Shown here in pieces: positions 1-6,292 of a DNA stretch of 6,972 nucleotides (position 1 is its first letter; each line of letters opens with the position of its first letter). The notes below the pieces were generated by a model. That model ran no database searches, was not told where the DNA came from, and was given only the letters and a program-made list of their open reading frames with translations. A program made the position numbers and the translations under genes. The stretch spans positions 1 to 6,972 of the forward strand of contig JASLSL010000142.1 of assembly GCA_030743445.1 (NCBI GenBank). The letters are read 5' to 3'. The stretch is from Alphaproteobacteria bacterium. GTDB lineage: Bacteria > Pseudomonadota > Alphaproteobacteria > UBA8366.

Positions 1-49
1 AGCGCCAGCGACATCCTGCGTGACGCCCCCGGTTGCTAGTCGCTGCCCT

Positions 50-77
50 TTGACCGGCCGGGCTCTCCGGCTATCAT
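50..77 (+). promoter_or_regulatory. sigma70-type promoter of the tRNA-Leu gene
   Basis: A -35 element TTGACC (50-55) and a -10 element TATCAT (72-77) are separated by 16 bases. This predicts a transcription start near 84-85, about 14 bases before the mature 5' end of the tRNA. Both hexamers are close to consensus and the placement suits a stable-RNA promoter. It could also drive the SDR gene downstream by read-through. The call is from sequence match only. Confidence 0.65.
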
Positions 78-98
78 GGGCGGGCGATCCGCACCGGG

Positions 99-185
99 GC
101 CCCTGTGGCGGAACTGGTAGACGCGCGGGATTCAAAATCCCGTTCCTGCAAGGGAGTGAGAGTTCGAGTCTCTCTGGGGGCACCA
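99..185 (+). tRNA. tRNA-Leu, anticodon CAA (reads UUG), CCA encoded
   Basis: All cloverleaf parts can be traced. The acceptor stem pairs 99-105 (GCCCCTG) with 175-181 (TGGGGGC), using two G-U pairs. The D stem is GCG/CGC (108-110 with 122-124). The anticodon stem CGGGA/TCCCG (126-130 with 138-142) encloses the loop TTCAAAA, with anticodon CAA at 133-135. A long class II variable arm (143-157) can form TTCC/GGGA. The T stem GAGAG/CTCTC (158-162 with 170-174) encloses TTCGAGT. The discriminator is A182, as expected for leucine, and CCA is encoded at 183-185. It decodes UUG, probably a minor leucine codon in a GC-rich genome. A run of seven T follows directly (186-192). No second copy of the 3' end is seen in the window, so nothing suggests an integrated element at this tRNA. 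Confidence 0.97.
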
Positions 186-217
186 TTTTTTTCATTCGAC
201 GCGGTGACGGCGGTTCC

Positions 218-964
218 ATGAACAAGATCGACCTCGAGGGGAAATGCGCGGCGGTCACGGGCGCGGCGCAGGGCATCGGCCGGGCGATCACCGAACGGCT
301 GTTGGCGAGCGGCGCCGAGGTCGCGCTCTGGGACCGGGACGCGGACCTGCTGGCCTCGACTTGCGCCAAACTCGGCAACAAGGCACACCCGGTCGAAATG
401 GACGTGACCGATCCGGCGAATGTCGCGGCGGCGGTCGCGGCGACGGCCGAAACCCTCGGCGGGCTCGATATCATGGTCAACAACGCCGGCATCGCCGGCA
501 TGAACGCGCCGGTCGCCGACTATCCGATCGAGGAATGGGCGCGGGTGCTGGATGTCGACCTGAACGGCGTTTTCTACTGCTGCCGCGCCGCGGTGCCGGT
601 GATGCAGGCGCAGGATTACGGCCGCATCGTCAATATCGCCTCGATCGCCGGCAAGGAAGGCAACGCCAACGCGTCGGCCTACAGCGCCGCCAAGGCCGGG
701 GTCATCGCGCTGACCAAGTCGCTCGGCAAGGAGCTCGCCGAGACCGGCATCCGGGTCAACTGCGTCACCCCGGCGGCGGCCAAGACCCGCATTTTCGACC
801 AGATGACCCAGGCGCACATCGACTTCATGCTCTCGAAGATTCCGATCGGCCGGTTCGTCCAGGTCGAGGAAATCGCCTCGCTGGTCGCCTGGCTGGCGTC
901 GGAGGATTGCGCGTTTTCGACCGGCGCCGTGTTCGACGTCTCGGGCGGCCGCGCGACCTATTGA
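218..964 (+). CDS. SDR family NAD(P)-dependent oxidoreductase (FabG-like)
   Basis: This 248-residue protein has the normal length of a classical short-chain dehydrogenase/reductase, a cytoplasmic Rossmann-fold enzyme that interconverts alcohols and ketones. Visible landmarks are the nucleotide motif TGAAQGIG (14-21), NNAG (88-91), and the catalytic set N116, S142, Y155 and K159 in YSAAK. D39 at the end of beta-2 favours NAD(H) over NADP(H) by the usual SDR rule. The motif after the active site reads VNCVTPAAAKT where most relatives have PG after VNxVxP. The C-terminus has the expected GAVFDVSGG ending. The substrate cannot be read from sequence: 3-oxoacyl carriers or sugar-acid derivatives (for example 2-keto-3-deoxy-sugar acids) are both possible. 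The ATG at 218 fits the family N-terminus, although no strong Shine-Dalgarno precedes it; the frame is open further upstream, but that part lies over the tRNA. The gene follows the tRNA by 32 bases and may be co-transcribed with it. Confidence 0.93.
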   Translation: MNKIDLEGKCAAVTGAAQGIGRAITERLLASGAEVALWDRDADLLASTCAKLGNKAHPVEMDVTDPANVAAAVAATAETLGGLDIMVNNAGIAGMNAPVADYPIEEWARVLDVDLNGVFYCCRAAVPVMQAQDYGRIVNIASIAGKEGNANASAYSAAKAGVIALTKSLGKELAETGIRVNCVTPAAAKTRIFDQMTQAHIDFMLSKIPIGRFVQVEEIASLVAWLASEDCAFSTGAVFDVSGGRATY

Positions 965-973
965 GAAGGATCG

Positions 974-2854
974 TTAATCCGGCAATCCCGCCTTGCGCAT
1001 CGCGGCGAGGTCGCGCTCGAGGTCGGCCGGGTTCTTGTGGCCGATGAAGCCCGTGTAGGCCTCGAGGGTGAATTCGGGATTGTTCTTCAGCACTTCCGCC
1101 GCCTCCCTTTTGGCCTCTTCCAAGTTGCCCGAGGCGGCATGGCTCGCGGCGAGGAACAGGTGGAACGCGATATAGCCGGCGTCTCGCCGGACGCCGCGCT
1201 TGAGGGTCTGGATCGCCTCGTCGTACGCCCCGGTCATGAAGTAGGCGTGGCCGAGCCAGGCGAGCTGCCAGGCCGGGAACAGCGGGTCGAGGCGCATCGC
1301 CCGCTTGAACAGGTCGACGGCCTCTTCGGGGCGGCCCGAAAGCCGCATGAAGTCGGCGAGGCTGGCCAGCGCGTCCGCATCGCTCGGGTTCAGCGCCAGC
1401 GCCTTCCTCGCTTCGCCTTCGGACTCGCCGTAGCGGCCGAGGAAGAAATAGGCCTGGGCCAACAGCACGTGGGGCAGTGGGCTCCCGGGGTCGATCGTAG
1501 CCGCCTTGGTCGCGTGTTCGATCGCCATGTTCAAATTTTCATCGCGCGGTTCGCCCCAGATCCTCCACGCCTCGTAATAGTGGTTGCCGAGGGCGATTGC
1601 GGCGCGCGCGTAATTCGGGTCCTGCTCCAGCGCCTTGGCGAACAACTCGCGCGCCTCGAGTGCGTCCTTCCACTTGAACCGGGAGCGGTACTGCAGCCCG
1701 CGCAGCAGGAAGTCGTAGGCATCGGGGCTCGCGGTCTCCTTGACCGCGGCCATCTTCGACTTCATGTCGTCTTCGGTCAGCTCGACCGAGAGTGCCGAGA
1801 CGATCTTGCCGACCACGTCGTCCTGCAGCATGAAGATATCCTTGAGGGTGCCGTCGTAGCGGTCGGCCCAAAGCTGCTGGCCCGACATCGCATCGATCAG
1901 CTTGGCATTGATCCGGACTTGGCCGCCGGCCTTGCGCACGCTGCCTTCGAGCACGTATTTGACGCCGAGCCTTTTCGCGACTTCCTGCACCGTCACCGGC
2001 TTGCCCTTGTAGGCGAAGACCGAGTTGCGGGCGATCACGAACAGGCCCGAGACCTTGGAGAGGTCGATGATCAGATCGTCGGTCAGGCCGTCGGCGAAAT
2101 AATCCTGCGCCGCATCTCCGCTCTCGTTGGCAAAGGGCAGGACCGCGATCGACGGCCTGTCGGGCATCGCCAGCGGCGCTTCCGCGACCATCGGCGCCTC
2201 GCCAGGCGGTCTTGCGAGGCCGAACCAGACCGCGGCGCCCACGGCAGCGGCGACGAACACAGCCGCCGCCGGGATCGTCCAGGCCGGCCGCGCACTTGGC
2301 GCGCCGATCACCTTGCCCTTCTCCGCCGGGTCGAGCAGCACGCCATAGGCCAGGACCGGCTTCCTGATGTTCTTGACCTTCTGAGCGCCCATGTAGGCGA
2401 AGCCGCAGTCGACCCGGCCCTCGACCTGGTCGAACACGGTGCCCGAGATGCAAATCCCGCCGACCTCGGAAAGCCCCTCGAGCCGGGCCGCGACGTTGAC
2501 ACCGTCGCCGTAGATATCGTCGCGGTCGACGATCACGTCGCCGAGGTTGATGCCGATGCGGAACTGGACCTTGCGGTCGTCGGCGAGGTTCTGGTTGCGC
2601 TGGGCCAAGTCGCGCTGCACCGCGATCGCACAGGTCAGGGCGCTGGTCACGCTGGAGAAATCCGCCAGCACCGCGTCGCCGGCGAAATGGACGGCGCGGC
2701 CGCCATGGCCCTCGATCGACGCGACGAAGGTGTCGAGGTACGCGCTGAGGATGCGGTGGGTGCCGTCCTCGTCCTCGCCCATCAATCGGCTGTAGCCGGC
2801 GACGTCGGCGTAAAGGATCGCGGCAAGCTTGCGTTCGAGGTCGGGCTGGCTCAC
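974..2854 (-). CDS. Membrane-anchored class III adenylate/guanylate cyclase with TolB-like domain and TPRs
   Basis: The 626-residue protein has four parts. Residues 8-175 form a class III cyclase domain that converts a nucleoside triphosphate to a cyclic nucleotide. The metal-binding aspartates are D17 (YADVAGYS) and D60 (GDAVLADF), and the transition-state residues are N120 and R124 (GDGVNVAARLE). Of the two purine-contacting positions, D113 is the Asp typical of adenylate cyclases, but the Lys position, three residues before the GD glycine, is H56. A single hydrophobic helix lies at about 192-214. A TolB/FlgO-like domain spans about 232-360 (IAVLPF, YFADGLTDDL, GLFVIARNS). Roughly five TPR units follow from about 385 to 615 (repeated ALxxNP/xDP segments). 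This architecture is common in alphaproteobacteria. The GTG start is chosen because the cyclase fold begins at residue 8 and a GAGG lies 7 bases upstream. It is the last gene of the probable PAS-channel-cyclase cluster, 66 bases after the channel. Cyclase activity and the purine used are inferred. Confidence 0.94.
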   Translation of the reverse strand: MSQPDLERKLAAILYADVAGYSRLMGEDEDGTHRILSAYLDTFVASIEGHGGRAVHFAGDAVLADFSSVTSALTCAIAVQRDLAQRNQNLADDRKVQFRIGINLGDVIVDRDDIYGDGVNVAARLEGLSEVGGICISGTVFDQVEGRVDCGFAYMGAQKVKNIRKPVLAYGVLLDPAEKGKVIGAPSARPAWTIPAAAVFVAAAVGAAVWFGLARPPGEAPMVAEAPLAMPDRPSIAVLPFANESGDAAQDYFADGLTDDLIIDLSKVSGLFVIARNSVFAYKGKPVTVQEVAKRLGVKYVLEGSVRKAGGQVRINAKLIDAMSGQQLWADRYDGTLKDIFMLQDDVVGKIVSALSVELTEDDMKSKMAAVKETASPDAYDFLLRGLQYRSRFKWKDALEARELFAKALEQDPNYARAAIALGNHYYEAWRIWGEPRDENLNMAIEHATKAATIDPGSPLPHVLLAQAYFFLGRYGESEGEARKALALNPSDADALASLADFMRLSGRPEEAVDLFKRAMRLDPLFPAWQLAWLGHAYFMTGAYDEAIQTLKRGVRRDAGYIAFHLFLAASHAASGNLEEAKREAAEVLKNNPEFTLEAYTGFIGHKNPADLERDLAAMRKAGLPD

Positions 2855-2861
2855 GGGCGCG

Positions 2862-2865
2862 CCTC
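2862..2865 (-). promoter_or_regulatory. Ribosome binding site of the cyclase gene (GTG start)
   Basis: On the minus strand GAGG lies 7 bases before the GTG at 2854. It supports the GTG start over the first internal ATG (residue 25), which would remove the metal-binding D17. Confidence 0.55.
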
Positions 2866-2920
2866 GCTTAGTGTCCGGGCGATATCGACAAATCTAGAAT
2901 CACCCGGTCACGGTGTCCAA

Positions 2921-3907
<987 letters not shown>

Positions 3908-3913
3908 GTCTAG

Positions 3914-3918
3914 CCCCT
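3914..3918 (-). promoter_or_regulatory. Ribosome binding site of the channel gene, overlapping the PAS stop codon
   Basis: On the minus strand the PAS gene's TAG stop (3919-3917) runs straight into AGGGG (3918-3914), which lies 6 bases before the channel ATG at 3907. Ribosomes finishing the PAS gene would therefore sit on the channel's initiation site, a usual arrangement for translational coupling. Confidence 0.6.
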
Positions 3919-4306
3919 ATACCGGTGGATCGTGGGCGGGATCGCCGCCCCGGCGACCTATCCGTATGGCGGAATCGGTTTCGGCGCAAAGGATGCGGTG
4001 TCGCGCCTTGTCGTCGACCACCTTACGGTATTCGTCGGCGACCACCGCCTCGATGACCGAATCGGCTTGCGAAAGCGCTCTCCCTGTTATGTCCACGCCA
4101 TAGAGGTCGACCAAATGGACGCCGTGGACGCGAAAGACGAAATCGCGGCCGCCGTCGATCACGTCGAGCAGCGCCAAGTGGCCGAGCCAGCGCTTCATAT
4201 CCAAAGGATCGATGTCGGCGCGCGCCGGCATTTGCTGGCCGCCGCGTTTTTCTTCCCAGTATTCCCGAAGCGCAGCGAGCTCCGGATGGGTGATATCTAA
4301 GTCCAA
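3917..4306 (-). CDS. Short PAS-type (PAS_5-like) protein, C-terminally shortened
   Basis: This 129-residue soluble protein matches, by motif memory, the PAS_5-type proteins common in Rhodospirillales. It begins with HPELAALREYWEEKRG, followed by MPARADIDPLDMKRWLGHLALLDV (split: MPARADIDPLD 26-36, MKRWLGHLALLDV 37-49), then FVFRVHGVHLVDLYGVDITGR with the typical 'G ... D-[IL]-T-G' turn. Such domains may sense a ligand or mediate protein contacts. Full-length relatives carry a further segment of strands after the central helix; here the protein stops soon after ETDSAIRIG, in a Gly/Arg/Pro tail (RRGGDPAHDPPV) that does not look like PAS sequence. Neither other frame restores the missing part, so a simple frameshift is not evident. 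The start is TTG at 4306: it has AGAGG at good spacing, and the first in-frame ATG (residue 26) would remove conserved N-terminal sequence. It is the first gene of the minus-strand cluster. Ligand and function are unknown. Confidence 0.75.
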   Translation of the reverse strand: MDLDITHPELAALREYWEEKRGGQQMPARADIDPLDMKRWLGHLALLDVIDGGRDFVFRVHGVHLVDLYGVDITGRALSQADSVIEAVVADEYRKVVDDKARHRILCAETDSAIRIGRRGGDPAHDPPV

Positions 4307-4314
4307 CCCAACGT

Positions 4315-4319
4315 CCTCT
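4315..4319 (-). promoter_or_regulatory. Ribosome binding site deciding the TTG start of the PAS gene
   Basis: On the minus strand AGAGG (4319-4315) lies 8 bases before TTG at 4306-4304. No ATG or GTG in the same frame is equally well placed, so this site is the main reason for accepting a TTG start. Confidence 0.55.
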
Positions 4320-4330
4320 GTGCGGTCAGC

Positions 4331-4353
4331 CGCATCCTCCCCCCGAGGATGTG
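4331..4353. repeat. Near-perfect inverted repeat at the expected transcription start of the PAS-channel-cyclase cluster
   Basis: Two arms of nine bases, CGCATCCTC (4331-4339) and GAGGATGTG (4345-4353), flank a CCCCC spacer. The inner seven pairs are perfect, then one G-T wobble and one C-G pair. No T-run follows on either strand, so it is not a standard terminator. It begins 3 bases downstream of the candidate GATAAT -10 on the minus strand, so it would lie at about +1 to +20: either an operator for a repressor or a 5'-terminal RNA hairpin. A second small hairpin (TGCGG/CCGCA, 4321-4325 with 4330-4334) overlaps its left arm, so the two could not form together. Confidence 0.55.
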
Positions 4354-4356
4354 AGT

Positions 4357-4389
4357 ATTATCGTACGCAGTTCCGCCGTTGCCGGTCAA
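4357..4389 (-). promoter_or_regulatory. Candidate sigma70-type promoter for the PAS-channel-cyclase cluster
   Basis: On the minus strand TTGACC (4389-4384) matches the -35 seen at the tRNA promoter. Two -10 choices follow: TACGAT (4365-4360) with an 18-base spacer, or the better hexamer GATAAT (4362-4357) with a long 21-base spacer. The site lies in the 118-base gap upstream of the PAS gene, which otherwise holds no gene. The predicted start is about 40-50 bases before the TTG codon. Confidence 0.45.
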
Positions 4390-4424
4390 AGGCGCGGTGG
4401 AATTTTCCGCCACGTCCATTTCGC

Positions 4425-5222
4425 TTACCGGACGGTGAAGCTCGGCTTGCGCTTCTCGACGAAGGCCGCCACCCCCTCGCGGAAGTCGGCGCTCATGGCG
4501 CAGTTGCGGAACGCCTCGGCCTCGGCCTGGAGCTGGGTCTCGAACTGGTTGTGCAGCGACTGGTACAACAGGCGCCTGGCGTTGGCGTAGGCGATGGTCG
4601 GGCCGTTGGCGAGACGCGTGGCCAGCGCCGCGGTCTCGGCCGCGAGCTCCGCCGTCGGCACCACGAAGTTGACCAGGCCCATGTCCTTGGCCGCCGCCGC
4701 GTCGTAGCGGTCGCCGAGCAGCGTGATCTCCATCGCCTTCTTGAGGCCGACCGCGCGCGGCAGCGAATAGGTCGCCGAGCCGTCGGGGCTGAGCCCGATA
4801 TGGCAATAGGCGAGGGTGAAGAACGCGTCCTCGGCAGCGATCACCAGGTCGCAGGCGAGCGCCAGGCTGACCCCGGCGCCGGCCGCGGCGCCCCGGACCG
4901 AGGCGATGGTCGGCTTCGCCACCCGCCGCATCGCGAACATCAGGGAATGGAGATCGTGTATCCGGTGGATGAAGTGCTGGCCGAGCTGCTCCGCGTCCTG
5001 CTCGCCGGCCATCCGGTGGAAGCTCTTGATGTCGCCGCCGGCCATGAAGTGCTCGCCGGCGCCGGTCAGCACGACGCAGCGCACCGCATCGTCGTACTCG
5101 AAATCGTGGAACGCTTGGTCCAGCGCCTCGCGCATCTCTATCGAGAACGCATTGCGCGCCTCGGGCCGGTTCATCGTCAAGGTGGCGACGCCATCCTCGA
5201 CCGTGACTTCCAAATCGGACAT
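4425..5222 (-). CDS. Crotonase-fold enoyl-CoA hydratase/isomerase family protein, PaaG-like
   Basis: This 265-residue cytoplasmic protein has full crotonase-superfamily length. Acyl-CoA thioesters bind with the carbonyl in an oxyanion hole formed by backbone NH groups: here HFMAGGDIKSF (58-68) and VRGAAAGAG (109-117). In a gapless alignment to rat crotonase, the two hydratase glutamates (E144 and E164 there) fall on S119 and Y139, so simple hydratase activity is unlikely. D147 in GLSPDGSATYSLPRAVG (143-159) matches the catalytic Asp of PaaG-type isomerases, and the C-terminal ADFREGVAAFVEKRKPSF closely resembles the E. coli PaaG ending. An enoyl-CoA isomerase role is therefore favoured; the substrate is unknown. 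The start at 5222 has a strong AAAGGAG 8 bases upstream. The frame stays open far upstream, but that stretch is a shadow of the reductase gene. It follows the aldo/keto reductase by 26 bases, as a two-gene operon. Confidence 0.94.
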   Translation of the reverse strand: MSDLEVTVEDGVATLTMNRPEARNAFSIEMREALDQAFHDFEYDDAVRCVVLTGAGEHFMAGGDIKSFHRMAGEQDAEQLGQHFIHRIHDLHSLMFAMRRVAKPTIASVRGAAAGAGVSLALACDLVIAAEDAFFTLAYCHIGLSPDGSATYSLPRAVGLKKAMEITLLGDRYDAAAAKDMGLVNFVVPTAELAAETAALATRLANGPTIAYANARRLLYQSLHNQFETQLQAEAEAFRNCAMSADFREGVAAFVEKRKPSFTVR

Positions 5223-5230
5223 CGGGTGTA

Positions 5231-5237
5231 CTCCTTT
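5231..5237 (-). promoter_or_regulatory. Strong ribosome binding site of the crotonase-fold gene
   Basis: On the minus strand AAAGGAG (5237-5231) lies 8 bases before ATG 5222. It fixes the start in a reading frame that remains open for about 900 bases upstream, and it sits in the 26-base gap after the reductase stop. Confidence 0.75.
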
Positions 5238-5248
5238 CGGGGGGTGTT

Positions 5249-6223
5249 CTACGACGCCACCGCGCCACAGGCGGCGTCGATGCGTCGGAGGGTTGCCGCG
5301 TCGAGCGCGCCGGCCTCGGCCGCGGCGAGGCAGTCGGCGAGCTCCGCGCGGTTCTTGACGCCGAGCACCACGGTGTCGACGCCCGTCATCGAAAGCGCGT
5401 AGCGGTGGGCCAGCGCCGCCGCACTGGTGCCGAGCTCGGCGGCCAGCTCGCGGAACCCGGCGAGCCGGGCGTAATCCGCCATCACGCCATGGTCGGCCGG
5501 CAACGGCCGGTCGACGGTGTCGCAGAAGGCGCCGCCCTGGACGACCCGGATGCCCATCACGCCGACGCGCTGCGCGTGGGATTCGGCGATGATATGCCGG
5601 GCCCGGGTCGGCACGGCGTAGTATTTCAGCTCGCCCGCCGAGTCGAGCGGGTTGGCGAGGCACTGCGCCGCCATCGGCCTTGGCGCCGTGGCCGCCGCCT
5701 CCAGGATCGAGGCCGGATAGCCGATACCGGTGATGCCCCAGGCGCCGATGCGGCCCTCCGCTATCAGCTTTTCGCAGACGTCCCGCCACGGGCCGGCGTA
5801 GATCGCCCAGCGCGTCGCCCGCGGTCCCGGATAGGCGCTGGTGTCGTAGTCGTCGGGCACGATGTTGGAGTGCAGGAACAACAGATCGACGCGCTCGAGA
5901 CGCAGTCTCGCGAGGCTCTCCTCCAGGCTGCGGAGGACGTTGGCTTCTACGTCCGCGGGCGGCGGCGTGCCGAGCCGGCACTTGGTGGTGATCCTGACCC
6001 CGTCCGGCAGGCTGCCCTCGAAGGCGGCGCCGATCACCGATTCGGCCTCGCCGTCGCCGTAGCTCGGCGCCAGGTCGAGCAGCGTGATGCCGCCATCGAC
6101 CGCGGCCCGCACGGTGGCGATGCATTCCTCCCGCGTGGTCTCGCCCCAGAGCTGGCCGATGCCGCCGCCGCCCAGCGTCAACGCGCTGACCGGCCAGAGC
6201 GATCCCAGCTGTCTCGTTTCCAT
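5249..6223 (-). CDS. Aldo/keto reductase family oxidoreductase
   Basis: This 324-residue protein has the usual length of an aldo/keto reductase, a TIM-barrel enzyme that reduces aldehydes or ketones, or oxidises sugars and alcohols, with NAD(P)(H). The catalytic tetrad is complete: D50 and Y55 in LLDLAPSYGDGEAESVIG (48-65), K81 in ITTKCRLG and H118 in LLFLHSN. The C-terminal cofactor region carries VVLGVKNRAELADCLAA, the pattern that contacts the adenosine phosphate in this family. The segment with DYDTSAYPGPRATRW between barrel strands 4 and 5 is a likely substrate loop. The style (GxxxDxAPxYG and a long loop) resembles sugar or lactaldehyde dehydrogenase-like members, but substrate and direction cannot be told. 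ATG 6223 is preceded by GGAGG 6 bases upstream. It is first in an operon with the PaaG-like gene and divergent from the AcnX gene, 69 bases away. Confidence 0.95.
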   Translation of the reverse strand: METRQLGSLWPVSALTLGGGGIGQLWGETTREECIATVRAAVDGGITLLDLAPSYGDGEAESVIGAAFEGSLPDGVRITTKCRLGTPPPADVEANVLRSLEESLARLRLERVDLLFLHSNIVPDDYDTSAYPGPRATRWAIYAGPWRDVCEKLIAEGRIGAWGITGIGYPASILEAAATAPRPMAAQCLANPLDSAGELKYYAVPTRARHIIAESHAQRVGVMGIRVVQGGAFCDTVDRPLPADHGVMADYARLAGFRELAAELGTSAAALAHRYALSMTGVDTVVLGVKNRAELADCLAAAEAGALDAATLRRIDAACGAVAS

Positions 6224-6250
6224 TCCCTACCTCCGACTCGCATTACCCAA

Positions 6251-6272
6251 CCAAGCGTGTATAAAGCCTTGG
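6251..6272. promoter_or_regulatory. Possible promoter and operator between the reductase and AcnX genes
   Basis: The 69-base divergent intergenic region contains TATAAA (6260-6265), a possible plus-strand -10 for the AcnX gene, with no convincing -35 at 16-18 bases. It is framed by an inverted repeat CCAAG (6251-6255) and CTTGG (6268-6272) with a 12-base spacer. A regulator bound there would cover the -10 and could control both directions. Arms of five bases are short, so chance is possible. Confidence 0.28.
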
Positions 6273-6282
6273 GCCGGAAGAT

Positions 6283-6287
6283 GGGAG
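6283..6287 (+). promoter_or_regulatory. Ribosome binding site deciding the AcnX start
   Basis: GGGAG (6283-6287) lies 5 bases before ATG 6293. The in-frame ATG at 6281 has only GGAAG directly against it with no spacer, so 6293 is preferred. Confidence 0.5.
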
Positions 6288-6292
6288 ACGCG

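Noticed and set aside
99..185. Integration site for a genomic island at the tRNA-Leu 3' end
   Set aside because: No integrase gene and no repeated copy of the tRNA 3' end were found in the window.
20..217. N-terminal extension of the SDR frame back to position 20
   Set aside because: It would translate through the tRNA gene and its promoter; the family N-terminus begins at ATG 218.
2855..2920. A separate promoter for the cyclase gene in the 66-base gap after the channel
   Set aside because: TTGGAC, GTGACC, CTAGAT and CGATATCG elements occur, but no pair has good hexamers at good spacing; only the Shine-Dalgarno GAGG is supported.
3908..4020. A frameshift hiding the rest of the PAS domain
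   Set aside because: Neither of the other two minus-strand frames across this stretch reads like the missing PAS strands; one meets a stop early and the other is Arg-rich.
4397..4416. Possible terminator after the crotonase gene (imperfect GGCGGA/TCCACC hairpin)
   Set aside because: The stem has a mismatch and no T-run of useful length follows on the minus strand, so it is not convincing as a terminator.
4297..5402. Long open frames overlapping the crotonase gene on both strands
   Set aside because: They have no domain signal and are explained by the codon pattern of the real gene.
5223..6125. Upstream extension of the crotonase frame by about 300 codons, as a possible fusion protein
   Set aside because: The extension overlaps the aldo/keto reductase in another frame, has Arg/Gly/Ala-rich shadow composition, and a strong ribosome binding site sits just before ATG 5222.
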